A stretch of DNA of 64,000 bases from Embiotoca jacksoni (lineage: Eukaryota; Chordata; Actinopteri; Embiotocidae): positions 1,568,775-1,632,774 of the forward strand of contig JAKOON010000018.1 in assembly GCA_022577435.1 (NCBI GenBank). Direction: 5' to 3'. This document shows positions 48,640-60,400 of the stretch, piece after piece. The translations under genes were made by a program, and so were the position numbers. The first letter of the stretch is position 1. Each line of letters starts with the position of its first letter. The notes below the pieces were generated by a model that was not told the origin of the DNA, did no database searches, and was given only the letters and a program-made list of their open reading frames with translations.

Positions 48640-51060
48640 GTGGGTTGTAAATGTGATGAAACACTCTGTGCTCCTTTTAGATCATTGAGCCACCAGAAGG
48701 CACGGCAAGATTATTTGTACACCTTCTTCCAATAGTACGGCAGTTCTGAGTATTACATCAAACATAAAAAGGTTTTAAAACCCACAAAATAAAATGAAAC
48801 ACCAGAACACGCTTTTATAGAACAGGAGAATGTAATTACCTGTGCAGACACAATACAATGCAAGATGAGTCATTTTATTTGGAAGAGGATCCAGTGACAA
48901 AGATTTGAGCAATGGAGCAGTGAATAAAAACTCAATGCTGCTTCTCCATATTTAGTCTGGGCCTTAAATTCTGTTTGGTCAGAGAGGTCTGGACAGTTTA
49001 CAGCGGAACAGCAGAGTAAAACCATTCATTGATTTATAAACCAGCTGCAGAACTTTAAAATCCTGCAATGACAAACAGGAACTGAACAGGAATTTATTGC
49101 AGCTCGCAGTTGCAGACATTGTTTTGATTGTTATCTGTCACAGGCCGGCATCTGATCTGCAGCGAGTAACACTGGAAGTCGGTCTCTTCATCCAAACGAT
49201 GGACCTGTGGAGGAAAATAGCTTTGACTAATAGAAAATCTAAACCTTCTCTGACTGTTGTTTGTTGAAAAACAGAAATAAAAATAATTATTGTCAGATAA
49301 CATCAATGAAATATCAATATCAATTGCTGTTTTATGACTTGCGATACATTTATTATGAAAAGGATGAACTTTGTCCTTTCATTGCTTTTCGAGTGACTGT
49401 CTCTGTAAAGTCAAGAGAAAACTACAAATCAAAGTAAACCACGAAACACTTAAACAATTCCTGCTTAGTTGTTAATAAAACCCAATATGTGATCTATGTG
49501 AAAGAATATTATGTTATTTCTTTGACTTGTACATTCAATATTTAAGTCTTAATTAGAAGTCAAATAAAACCAGGTTACACTTGTGTTGTACCCTTTGAAA
49601 GATGTGATATGAATCAGTTGCACGTACACATTTTTCCCATTACCAACTGTATTAAAATATACTGATGCAGTAATACTGATAGTTTCATTGATTTCACCCT
49701 GTGACTGCATACTTACAGTCTTGTATAAGAGCTTTTTTTAAATCATTTATTCGACATAAATATAAATAGATGAACTCAGTATTACCTTCATAGTTAATAA
49801 TAACTTCTTGAAATCTACACCACTTGTAGAGGATGTGCTTTACAATGCAATCATTTATTTGTAATATTTTGGGGATCTTTTTAAATCCCTTGACAGTCAC
49901 AACCTTTTTTTCTGAAGGACTCTTTAGTTCTTGACACAATAGCAAAGCATTTTTTCCAATGTAAGTGCTATGTTTTTTAAATGTATTTAAATTATAGAAA
50001 TGACTGCAAAACTTGAATGTTATACGTCATTTGTTTGAGTGTATCGCAATTTATTTCAAGGAGGATCAACTGTTTTCTTGTTCAAATAAAAACCATCCCT
50101 ATAGGACATTTGAACTTTTTCACATGACTGCAGGTACGTTCCTGTGCAGATGTCTGTGTTAATAATTTAGTTTCCCGTAGCTTCGTTGTTTTGGGTTTGC
50201 ACCGTTCAGTGGAATATTTTTTTCCATTCTGCTTTGTCTGCTGGTCAACACTTATGATCCATATGGAAATATCTCAATAGATATTTGTAATGATTCCCTT
50301 TAGACTCAGCTCTACTTTGTTTTACTGCTAATTACTACATACAATAATGCTAAGATGCTAAATTAGGATGGTGAAAATGAAAAACAGTGTGAACATGTTA
50401 GTAAGTACCACAGAGCTGCTCGTACGACTGCAGCCGCTCCTCCTCTCTGTCTCACCCTCCTTCCTATAAATGATAATGAAGAACTAATACAGTGACTCAG
50501 CTCTTTGTTATCTCTGTCAGGACACGAAGAGTTACCAGGGCAGCAGTGGAGAGAGGAGCAGAAGTAAAGGAGTCAATTATGACACAGTGTTTTGGTTATG
50601 CCATTAAAGTGACAACAGTAACATCTCCTTCCTGTCCTCTGAGCCAGAGCGAGCCCTCGCAGCACCATGGTGACAGCTGTGTTTGGGCCTCGCTGCTCCG
50701 GGGTCGTAGGTCACAGTCGGGATGTTGGTGAATCTGAAAGCCTTCAGTCCCCGTGTCTGTTGACATGCTTCATTGAATAAATGCTCCCATCGTCCTTCCC
50801 CGAAACGCCTCTCTTTACAGGGTTAGGCTCCGACAAACATGTCTTTATTCTGAGTCTGATCCCCCCCCCCCCCCCCCCCCGCCCCCTCCTCCTCCACCCC
50901 TCCCCCGCCATCACCGACAGCGTCCTGTAACGTTTGATGGGGAGAAGTTGGAGGATGTTTCTATCACAGGTCTGGTAACCAATGCCCGCCGTCCCAGCTG
51001 TGACCCTGACAGTTATATCCAATGGCAGCGGGCTCAAATGCTACTGTACATCCAGCGAGC
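48640..51060. other. Intergenic region between divergent aoc1 and sspo
   Basis: No gene is recognised. The left and middle are AT-rich; 50600-51060 is GC-richer and includes a 20-nt C run. It probably holds upstream control elements of both genes, but none is identified with certainty. Confidence 0.5.
50861..50880. repeat. Homopolymer C20
   Basis: Twenty consecutive C followed by GCCCCCTCC. Its length is prone to assembly or sequencing error. Confidence 0.9.
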
Positions 51061-51070
51061 CACCCCAACG

Positions 51071-51077
51071 TTTAAAA
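51071..51077 (+). promoter_or_regulatory. sspo: Candidate TATA-like box of sspo
   Basis: TTTAAAA upstream of the predicted non-coding exon. TATAAAT in the 50465 area is an alternative. Confidence 0.25.
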
Positions 51078-51099
51078 CCCCACACAGGAGGCTCCACGC

Positions 51100-51240
51100 T
51101 CTCTAAGAGCTTCTCGGAGGACTGAATTACATCATAAACTCTGGAAAAAACAAAAACAAGACAAATAGTCAAGAAGAAAAGAAGAGACAATAAATCACAA
51201 CAAAACAATGATCCAAAGATTTCCCGAAAGCACTTCAGAG
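51100..51240 (+). other. sspo: Probable sspo 5' non-coding exon
   Basis: A strong donor (CAGAG/gtaagt) ends at 51240 and would splice to the acceptor cttatag at 51401-51407, upstream of the signal-peptide ATG. The left edge is set about 25-30 bp after a TTTAAAA box at 51071 and is an estimate. Confidence 0.4.
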
Positions 51241-51439
51241 GTAAGTGCACCTTTTATTAACTATTGGTAGATTGTATTAAACTGTATGTTGTCAGAGAAT
51301 TAAATATGGATTGATTTTAGCCTTCGAGGCGGCATTGATGATTTAATTACCATGTTTAATTTGAAATGACAAAAACGTAATAAAATACCTTTCATATCGT
51401 CTTATAGGAACTTTAAAGCCTGACATAAAGGAGAGCGTT

Positions 51440-51492
51440 ATGGAAACGCTGCTGCTGACTGTGGTGTGTGTGCAGACGGTGCTGGCGATGGG
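51440..51492 (+). CDS. sspo: sspo coding exon 1 (signal peptide)
   Basis: METLLLTVVCVQTVLAM plus two bases, a typical signal peptide. The donor is gtgagt. The exon begins at 51408 after a cttatag acceptor, giving a 32-nt 5' UTR stretch; an upstream non-coding exon is likely. Confidence 0.88.
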
Positions 51493-54400
51493 GTGAGTAT
51501 ATGTGCTCATTTTACAGACTGCGAGGTGGAAAACATGCAGAGAGACAAAAAGTCATGAGCAACATTCACTGACGTGTAATATAACTCTGGTAAAGTCATA
51601 TTGACAAACTACTTCTACAGCTATTATTTATTTCACCATTTCACCATCAAACAGACTTTTATTCAAAATTGTTGCTACAGTCAAAGTACAAAACAAAGTG
51701 TATTATTGCAATATAAATCATGTATAAAAAAAAAAGGTGTGTTTTTGTTTCAGTAAGGGACTTCTATATCTACATGTCTATATATATATTATTATTAATA
51801 AGATGGTTAGTGAATATATTTGAACTTTCACTGTATATCCAAATTCATGAATTCAGTAAAACTTTAGTGTGGCCTCATTTGTTCAAGTTAAATTAACAAC
51901 ACATACATTATTCACTCACTGTATATGTAAATGCAGTTTTTATGCAGTGATTTGTATTTTTTAATTTTGTGTTCACTAAACTTTTTACCAGCTTGTTTTT
52001 TTTTCTATTGCATATCATTTAATAAACATCAGTGAAAGCTACATACATACATACATTCATTCTATTTCAGTGTGTTTAAATTTTTTTTTTTTAACAAGCA
52101 GATATTTAAAATCACATGAAGATCCTTCTGGGTGCCAAACTTTGATCGTTTTATGCCACTGAAGGAGTTGCTTATGTCTGCTATCAAAAAGTGCTTTTTC
52201 ATTTAGTGCCAAACTTTGATACGTCGGCTGCATCTAAACAAGTATTATTATTTAAAAAATAACATAACTTTTTCTGTATTTATGCAGGAGTAAATGTCAT
52301 TGGCCAGTGAGCCAACACAATTTCGGTCTTAACTGAGGTAAAATCTTACATTATAATGCCACTTTTTAAAATGACTAATTAGCAGCCACACACCTGTCTG
52401 AACTGCAGGGACAGGAAGGACTCATGTGAGGTGACACCTGTAAAATATAGTTACAGTAGATTAACACTCTCCACCTCAACTGTTGTAAAACTACTATTAC
52501 TACTGTAAATTGATATCAAATAAAGTATCGAAGTCAAGGTGGTCGGAAGTTTCAGTCTTTCATGTGAAAACTTTCATGTTTCTGTTCTTGAATAAACTAA
52601 ATGTTTTTGAGCTGTCAATTTCCCATGAACTTGAAAATAGAGTGAGAGACTTGGGACACAGTGTGGTCAAGGAAGTGCTGAAAAATGTGCTTGTATTTAA
52701 TTTGAATGAACTTTGATATGTCCAAAGCAGCACTTGTAGCAGGGTTATTAACCATGGTTTTGTAAAGGAATCCATTTTAGCCTCTTTTAAGTATCCTGGG
52801 TAACTACACCCAGTTGCACGGATTACTTTTATAATCACAATCTTCATGCAAGTAGAAAATATAAAGTCATGTATGAATCTGAAATGCAGATGTCCAATCA
52901 GATCTGTGTATCATCATTTTCCAGACACTGGTGTGAACACGTGGTGGAAGACAAAGTGGAGCGAGTTCTGTCTCCACGTCTGCAGCTGGAAGTGAGCTGT
53001 TCAGAGGTGTATCAGTACAACACCCGAGGCTGGAGGCTGGATGTGGACCGGATGCGCATCAGGCATGGGGGCGATGATGGAATCGCACTTTACTACAAAC
53101 AGCAGGGGCCCGAGGCGTCCTGTTTCTTGTACAAGTAGGTGGAAAGTTCTCCAAGTTTCAACCTGTTGACTAAAGTCACTCAGTGAGGAGGGTTTCTTCA
53201 GTTCAGAAACATTTTGTATTGATTTATGGTGTGGATCAGGTGAAAAAGCCACCCTGAAACATCTGCAGATTTTCCCAGCATTGATGTGTTGTGGTTGTAA
53301 TGAGGTGAAGGATCGTGTTGTTGGTTAGAGCCTTTCATTACCAGACCTCAATTCACTGCCTTAATGTAGGGGTCTTAACTCCACTGAGGATTGTTTCCAG
53401 TCATTCAGTTTGGTGTGTAGACCCAGTCAACAACCATCAGTGATGTCATCAACCATCAGTGATGTCATCGTTGGTTTGTGAACGTTATGAAGCCTCCAGT
53501 TCAGATTCTGTCCGTCACCATCTTTGCTAGTTCGGAGCGGTTTGGAGCAGGAAGTGACCATATTTGGACGAGCTGGGGGGAGGAGCCAGAGGTGGATCTG
53601 ACCGATCTGATCGGAAACCTGACCATACTACGTCCCGCCCACCGATAGCTGTAACCTGACTGCACCACAGGCCTGTCAATCAAACAGACACGCCCCCAAA
53701 AACAGGTCTTCTTGAATCTTCTTTTCTAATGAATGAGGGATTATTTTCAGATGGACCTCCAGAAAACTAATAAGAAGGAGTGACTTTAGCTAACAACACC
53801 GAGATAACTGATGGACACATTTTATTCACTTTGGATTTGATGAGAGAAGTTGAATGGGAGTCTATGGAGCCGGAGGCTTTTTGGAGCCGACCTCTAGTGG
53901 CACTCGCTGGTATTGCAGCTGAAGACACTTCTGGATCAGAACCATTTTACAGACCTGAAGCTACGAACTCTTTTATATCCAGTCTGTGTGTAAACCTCGG
54001 GTTAACTTAGAAACAGCTGAAGCAGCCTTCAACCAATCAACATTGACCCTCATATAACATATGTTGTGTGCTGAAACCACCCCACCAATTTTGTATACTT
54101 TAAAGTCATCAAACTAAACTTCCCCCACAGGTCGCGTTGTCCTTCAGACGAGCTGAGCAAACCTTAATGAAAACAGGGTTTCCAGACTGTGATCACAGCA
54201 AAGGCTGAATCTGTCAGCAATAGGTGGGCGGAGCCTCACAAGGTTGGTTAGGACACCTGTGCGAAGGTGGGAAACAACTGTGGGGAAACAGCAAGAACCT
54301 ATGTGTGTGCTGTCTTTCAAAAAAAAAAATCGAGATTTCCTTTAAAACAATGTCAAATGTGGTCATCACATTACATAGTATACTTTATTTCCCATCCAAT

Positions 54401-57400
54401 GTAATTAACTTCCATTAAAGAGTAACATGCAGTATTAGTACAGAGTAATGGATCTCAGAGATTATTCGTTTGTACTCCAAAATGAGATTAAAGCTGCTTT
54501 TCTGAGAGTATATTGGTTTAACACTTGCAGAATCCCATTTAATCTGACAGATGTTAGAGACTGAAGGATCTGTAACACTAGAGTGGATCATGACGTTCAA
54601 CATCCCTGAGGGAAGATAATTGTGGCAGTTAAAGCAGCTCAGGATTTAGGAAGATCTTGTTCTCACTTGTACTGAAGTCTGGTAATAGAAACAAATTACA
54701 TGAATGTCATTAACTTTAACATCCACTATATGAGTTCACAGTGACCAGTGTGACAGCTGGAAGAATACTATCCTGAACGTACTGATGTGTTTCCTGATGT
54801 GTCTGTCCACCTCAGACCTCCAGAGATGGAGAAGCAGGTGGTGAACCGGACCGTGAGGGCGTGCTGTGAGGGGTGGAGCGGACCACGCTGCTCTGACGGT
54901 GAGGCGACACTCCAATGGACAGTTTCATGCAGCATTACATTACTTTATATGTGAAAGGAGACAGGCATAAGCAACACGTCATAATTCATTATACAACAAG
55001 TAGCTCCGCCCCAGAGATCTGATTGGTCAACTGAACATTTGGAACAAATCACCTTGACAACACACCCTGCTCATCATTAGAAATATCACTCCACCCCCTC
55101 GATGGGAATATATTAGAATTGAATTTCATATAATATGTAATATAATATAATATATATAATATTATATATATATTATATATATATATATTATTATTATTAT
55201 AATATAATATGTAATACTATACTATACTATACTATACTATACTATACTATACTATACTATACTATACTATGTAATACATATGTAATATGTAATACTGAGA
55301 GCCCCCCTGCTGTAGTGAAGAAATTTCCCCTCGGGGATTAATAAAGTGAATAAAATCAAAATAAAAATAAAAAAATATAATTATGGACAGAAATATGTGT
55401 CAATAGAAACTGAATTTGAATCATTTATATTAGAATTTGAATTGCAAAACTTGAATAATTGCTTTAAAAATCTGAATCTGAATTGCTCAACTTGAAATTG
55501 AAATTTTAGTTTGGAACTGAATTTCAATAAACTTGAAACTGAATGTTTAATTCAGAATTTAAATTATTTTGCTTTGAAACCACATTGAAATGCCACTGAA
55601 AATTCAGCTCTCTAAATTCTGTTCTCACATTTCAAATTCAGTTCATGACATTTTGATGTAGTTCGTGTTTCACACATCCGAGAGCAATAAAACAGACTAG
55701 AAATCCTCTCTGTTGCTAGGTGGTTGCTACGGGTGGGACTACCATCACACAACAATAACACTGTTGTCTGTGTTTCTTGTTTGTTTAAATATAAAATATA
55801 TATATATATATATATATACTGTATATACTGTGCATTTTTATATTTAATATTTTTTACTGTTATTTTATTGCTTTCCTGTATCTATAAATGCTGCTGTAGC
55901 GAACAAATTTCCCCTTGGGGATTAATAAAGTAACTACCTACCTACCTACCTACTTCCTGGAGTAGTAAACATTGCATACATTACATAAGAGTCTACTGAT
56001 GTTAGGGATTGTTCTCCAGTTGTTAGTCGTACCCAATGTGTTGCCATGGAAACGGAGATCACACTAACAAAAGGTTTTATATTTTGAGAGTGAATTGCTC
56101 CACAATATGAACACATTTAGATGACATGTTTTATTTAGTTGGTGACTTGTTGTTTAATCACAATATTACACTGGAGGGTGCTTCAACATCATTATTGGTA
56201 CAACAGTGATGCAGTCAGGTTAAAGCACACTCTCTCCTGTAATATTGCTTTAATCAACCGGGATCACACATGAAATACAACCATCAGTCGTCTGTAGGAG
56301 ACCATGTCAGTGTCATGTTATTCCTCAGTAAGGAGGAAGAAGTCAGTCTTACGTTTAGGCACAAAACTACTTGGTTTGGGTGAAGAAAAGATCATGGTTG
56401 GGTTAAAATAAGCAATATAGTATGTAAAATGTTATGTATGTAACATATGTTACTTACATACATTAAACATGTTGTATTATGTCAGTAACTCAAACGTGTT
56501 TCCCCGATGAAAGCCGTGTTTGTTTCATTCAATCACCTCACTTCCTGCCCATGTCCACTTTATCACTCAGTACTTTGTCACATGACTTCCTTCTTTATGC
56601 GTGTACTTTTCACGCAGAGGCGAGTTAAACGTGACACTGACACGGCGTCCTCTAGTGGGCAGACGGGTGTATTACACACTTTGGAGTGGTACTGCGATTC
56701 ATTTAAAATACCACCTAATATTGAATTTCTCTATAAATCTTTAAAATTATAAAATAAAACTGACCACTTTGAACTTTTGTACAGGAAGCTGTGTTTTTTT
56801 TTAACCTTGCATAAAAAACCCAATGTTCTTTAATGTTTTCATGCCTATATTGTATATAAATGTATATTTTGTTTTGGTTGTTTGCTTTGTCATTTCAAAA
56901 TTATCACTAAATGCATTACAGTAATGTTTCACATTCTTATTTGTTCCACATGTTTCTTCATGCCCGTGCACAAGAGCAGAGTTTGGGCAATCGATTCAGT
57001 TATTTAACTGTTTTGAATGAATCCTTATAGACTAAATATTCTCCAGATTTTTATTTTTTTTATTTTTTTTATCAGCTGTTCTGTGTTTACACCTCTCACT
57101 ATAGACAGTGTCTGTGGCTCCTCTGCCTCTCAGGTGTGGGTGTGCGTGGTCAGTGCTACTCCACGTGGAGCTGTGAGGACTTCCCCGGAGTTCAGAACTC
57201 CTCTCTGATGCCGGTGGAGCAGTGCTGCAGCAGCCTGTGGGGACTGAGCTGGAGGAACGCCTCTGATCACACCTGCCTGTCCTGCACCTACACTCTCCTT
57301 CCAGGTTAGAGAACATGCACATGCACATACTGGAACTACCTGATTTAAACACATTCATTTGTGACATGCATTGAACTTATTTCTCCTTTTTTTTTTCACA

Positions 57401-60400
57401 AAATCGATCTACAACCAGGCTTCCAAAAAAGTTAGGACGCTGTGTAAAATGTAAATAGAAACAGAATGCAATGATTTACAAATCCCATGAACCTATAGTT
57501 ATTTGCAAATCGACCAAAGACAACATATCAAATGTTGAAACTGGAAAAAAATTGTTCTATGCAAAATATATGCTTCTTGTGAATTTGATGGCAGCAACAT
57601 GTTTCAAAATTATTGAGTCAGCAAAAGACTGGAAAAGTTGTATAATGCCAAAAAAAACACCAAGTGGAAATTCTCACAACTAATCAGGTTACCATGGCAA
57701 CATATCAGTAACATGATTGTGTATAAAAAGATGATTTCAGAGAGGCGGAGTCTCTCAGCAGTGAAGATGGGGAGAGGTTCACCACTCTAAAAGACTGTGG
57801 TGGAAAATAGTTCAACAATCTAAGAATAATGTTCCTCAACATAAAACTACAAAGAATTAGTGGATTTCATCGTCTACGGTTCATAATATCATTAAAAGAT
57901 TCAGAGAATCTGGAGAAATCTCTGAACACAAGGGACAAGGCTGGAAACCAATATTGGATGGTGGTGATCTTCGGGCCCTCAGGCAGCACTGCATTAAAAC
58001 ACACTATTCTGGAGTGGAAATCACTGCATGGGCTCAGGAACACTTGTGAAAACCATCGTCTGTGAACACAGTTCCAGGCGTGTTGCTGGCATCAAATGTT
58101 GAAAGAAGCATATATTTTTCATAAAACAGTAACAATTTTCAGTTTCAACATTTGATAAGTTGTCTTTGGTCTATTTTCAATTAAATATTTGTTTATGTGA
58201 TTTGCAAATCATTGCCTTCTGTTTTTATTTACATTTTACACCGCGTTGCAACTTTCAGAAACAGGGTTGTAATTTTCTCTTTTAATAATCTAATTGCACT
58301 GAGAAATTAGCAGCTGCTCACGTAGTGCGCTCCTACGACCCCCGAGGATTACACATGAACTACCTCTTCTCTCCAGACTCCCAGTCCTCCCCCCTGGTGC
58401 GCAGCGGTCTGCTGGGGACCGCCCGCGTCCCTCAGGGCTCGGCCACCTGCATGTCCTGGGGTGGAGCCCACTACCGCACCTTTGACAGGAAGCACTTCCA
58501 CTTCCAAGGCAGCTGCACGTATCTGCTGGCCTCGTCTACTGATGGCACCTGGGCTGTCTACATCAGCACAGTCTGTGACGGGAGAGGACACTGCAGTAAG
58601 GTATCATTCCCCACCTATATAGCAGTACTTGTTATAAATAAACGTTGTTCTTGACGCTGAGGAGCTCAGAAATAACTTTCTCTGTAGATTCATATTGTGT
58701 GTGTGTATGTTAATGTGTCTGTGGCCTCCTGCTTTCAGGCGCTGAGGATGATGATGGGTCTCGATTTGGTTACAGTTCTTCACAGGAATTTAACCCTGAA
58801 CAACCTCCCCGTTCCAAACAGAGAGCCTCTTTTCCAAAACGGTAAACTATTCTCAGCTCTCTCTGTTTCCTTTCCAGCTTAATGTTATTAACCGCAAAAT
58901 TTGAGATGAGGTTAAAATGAGAGAAAATGATCCTAAACCCTCATGACAGATTTGTACCTGTATCACAGACTGGATATAAAAGAGTTCGTAGCTTCAGGTC
59001 TGTAAAATGGTTCTGATCCAGAAGTGTCTTCAGCTGCAATACCAGCGAGTGCCACTAGAGGTCGGCTCCAAAAAGCCTCCGGCTCCATAGACTCCCATTC
59101 AACTTCTCTCATCAAATCCAAAGTGAATAAAATGTGTCCATCAGTTATCTCGGTGTTGTTAGCTAAAGTCACTCCTTCTTATTAGTTTTCTGGAGGTCCA
59201 TCTGAAAATAATCCCTCATTCATTAGAAAAGAAGATTCAACAATACCTGTTTTTGGGGGCGTGTCTGTTTGATTGACAGGCCTGTGGTGCAGTCAGGTTA
59301 CAGCTATCGGTGGGCGGGACGTAGTATCATCAGGTTTCCAATCAGATCGGTCAGATCCACCGCTGGCTCCTCCCACAGCTCGTCCAAATATGGTCACTTC
59401 CTGCTCCAGACCGTTCAGAACTAGCAAGAGGGCGCCAGACAAAATCCGAATTTAGAATTGTTTGTATTTGCAAAAATTACTGTAATACATTGCTGCATTT
59501 TGCCGTTATTTCCTCAGTCATTTGGTCAGAAACAGCACATTATCCTGCAGTATACACAGAGTTCTCGCTCCTCTCCTGCAGGAGTGACAGTCCATTGGCT
59601 GGGAGATTTTGTGTTTGTGGAGAGCGGCCTTGGTGTGCGACTGAAGTTTGACCTGACCAACACAGTGTACCTGACGGTGACTGCTGAGCACCTAACAGCC
59701 ACCAGGGGGCTCTGTGGAGTCTACAACAACAACGCAGATGGTTGGGGAAATACAACACAAACACACAAACCAACACACACCAAGATTCTACATGCGATCA
59801 TGTTTATTTATTGTTTCACTCCCTTGTGATGTATTTCTGGACTCTTTATGTCGGCTGTCTCAGATGATTTCACCACGATGGGAGGAACCGTGTCCGAGTA
59901 CGCCGCCAGCTTTGGCAACTCATGGAAAGTTCCAGACCAGAACAATGAAGTACTGCACTGAATGCATTTCACCTTTCTTTTGTTTCTTTTTTGACTGTTT
60001 ATACTTCTATTTGGATCTAAACATTAAGCAGTTCCCAACTTTAAAAACAAAACCAACAAACCATCTGGCTGGAGGAGATAAAGGTTCTCAGGAGTTGTTT
60101 TGGTTGTGAATGCAGACTGACACTCCTGCTGTATTTGAAATAAATGGCATGTTGCATTTGTAAAATGCAGCCTCTGTAACTGATCCTCTTTCTGTCCCGT
60201 GTGATCCATCAGGGCTGCAGCGACGCGGCGGAGCTCGGTCACAGCTGTGATGTCTCAGGAGACGCGGCTCTACGCAGGCAGGCAGAATCAGTGTGTCACC
60301 GCCTGCTGGAAAACCCCTTCACACGCTGCCACCCCCGGGTCAGACGCCTCGTACTGCAGCCATGTCGCATCACCACTGTGATGCTCGTCCTTTTGGACAT

